12,555 bases of DNA from Selenomonadaceae bacterium (GTDB taxonomy: Bacteria > Bacillota > Negativicutes > Selenomonadales > Selenomonadaceae). Every line of letters starts with the position of its first letter. Within the stretch, counting starts at the first letter, position 1. The position numbers and the translations under genes are program-made. Location of the stretch: positions 1-12,555 of the forward strand of contig JAFSUE010000129.1 in the NCBI GenBank assembly GCA_017445435.1. Direction: 5' to 3'. Positions 11,993 to 12,555 of this stretch are shown here, one piece after another. The notes beneath the pieces were generated by a model, which did not search any database, had not been told where the DNA came from, and worked only from the letters and a program-made list of their open reading frames with translations.

Positions 11993-12357
11993 GAAAATTT
12001 TTTAATCAAATTTTAATTTTAAGTAGTGTTGATTAATTTTAATTTTTTAAGCTACTTTCTTTTGCGCCATTTTTCTACTTTGAAGTTACTACGTAGTTAT
12101 TCAACGTTACCTAAAATGTTGCATCGTATTTTTGTCACAAAAAATTTTTTATTTAAGTTCAAAGTAAAAAAATTGATTAAGATAGCGTTGCTACTTGACG
12201 TTATTTCAACCTTATTCGCCAAATTTCAATTTCTTTTGTAAGCTATTGCAAATTTTGATAATTTAAGTTACGTCTAAACTGAAACAGTAATTTTATGCTT
12301 CTTTAAAATTCACAGACAAAGTAAAAATGACTTTTTTAATACAACTATTCAAATTAC
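11993..12357. other. Long AT-rich intergenic region
   Basis: About 365 bases between two divergent promoters with no supportable gene. A 71-codon frame at 12026-12241 has no ribosome site and looks like chance. Visible items are a perfect palindrome ACTACGTAGT at 12088-12097, an A6T6 tract at about 12139-12150, and an imperfect direct repeat of TTTTAATTTT near 12012-12050. No tRNA, riboswitch or terminator is recognised. Confidence 0.5.
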
Positions 12358-12386
12358 TTTGCATTTTTATAACGGCGTGATATAAT
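12358..12386 (+). promoter_or_regulatory. Sigma-A promoter of pyruvate:ferredoxin oxidoreductase
   Basis: TTTGCA (12358-12363), a 17-nt spacer and a perfect TATAAT (12381-12386) with TGA just before it (extended -10). The start near 12393 gives a leader of about 34 nt. It is one of the strongest-looking promoters in the window. Confidence 0.8.
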
Positions 12387-12426
12387 TCCTGCGGTTTATT
12401 TTTTTTGAGAGGAGTTTTTTTAGGTT

Positions 12427-12555
12427 ATGGCTAAAAAAATGAAGACGATGGACGGTAACCAAGCGGCGGCGTATATTTCATACGCATTCACGGAAGTTGC
12501 CGCAATTTATCCTATTACGCCGTCGTCACCAATGGCTGAAGATGTTGACGAAATG
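12427..12555 (+). CDS. nifJ: Pyruvate:ferredoxin (flavodoxin) oxidoreductase, first 43 codons
   Basis: This is the N-terminus of the large single-chain PFOR, which oxidises pyruvate with CoA to acetyl-CoA and CO2 and reduces ferredoxin, using thiamine diphosphate and iron-sulfur clusters. The opening MAKKMKTMDGNQAAAYISYA and then YPITPSSPMAE (about 29-39) is the conserved start of domain I, including the T-P-S segment near the pyruvate site. An in-frame TAG at 12421-12423 excludes a longer protein. The GAGAGGAG ribosome site (12407-12414) is 12 nt from the ATG, which is rather long; a weaker AGG lies closer. The frame is open to the window edge. The gene may also be called porA or por. Confidence 0.93.
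   Translation, partial: MAKKMKTMDGNQAAAYISYAFTEVAAIYPITPSSPMAEDVDEM

Noticed and set aside
12026..12241. Open frame of 71 codons in the spacer before PFOR
   Set aside because: No ribosome site, very Phe/Leu/Lys-rich low-complexity composition from AT-rich DNA, and no promoter; it looks like chance.

Overview
The window reads as one stretch of chromosome from an anaerobic, flagellated, fermentative bacterium, most likely a Negativicutes-type (Selenomonas-like) Firmicute. The evidence is a heterodimeric methylmalonyl-CoA mutase, pyruvate:ferredoxin and indolepyruvate:ferredoxin oxidoreductases, flagellar FliJ, strong Shine-Dalgarno sites, sigma-A promoters with 17-nt spacers, and AT-rich spacers around moderately GC-richer genes. 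The taxonomic placement is inference; no rRNA gene is present.

Layout. Minus strand, 1-5910: the 5' part of ilvC with its promoter; then mutA and mutB (beta and alpha subunits of methylmalonyl-CoA mutase) with a terminator behind mutB; then upstream of them a lone iorB with its own promoter and terminator. From 6012 on the plus strand, divergent from iorB: a cupin gene overlapping a metallo-beta-lactamase-fold hydrolase with a Tat-like N-terminus, closed by a strong terminator. Next comes an unrecognised multi-pass membrane protein of different base composition (7705-8559), then about 260 bases that may hold a decayed reading frame. A promoter at 8822 then drives an operon of PduO-type cobalamin adenosyltransferase, fliJ and a lytic transglycosylase, ending in a bidirectional terminator. 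On the minus strand follow tRNA-Ser(CGA) and a two-gene operon of unknown function (11017-11922). The window ends with the first 43 codons of pyruvate:ferredoxin oxidoreductase on the plus strand.

How they fit together. The adenosyltransferase makes adenosylcobalamin, the cofactor of MutAB, which interconverts succinyl-CoA and methylmalonyl-CoA on the propionate route. PFOR and IOR exchange electrons with ferredoxin in 2-oxoacid metabolism, and IlvC serves branched-chain amino acid synthesis. FliJ and the transglycosylase fit flagellar export and passage through the wall.

Most of the window is ordinary metabolism, and no clear new defence or mobile system is visible. The items most worth a second look are: heptanucleotide tandem repeats in the same sense orientation in two operon spacers; the complete absence of GGCC and of CCGG from the window; the unknown two-gene operon at 11017-11922; the compositionally different membrane gene whose ribosome site sits directly behind a terminator hairpin; and the adenosyltransferase-fliJ-transglycosylase operon.
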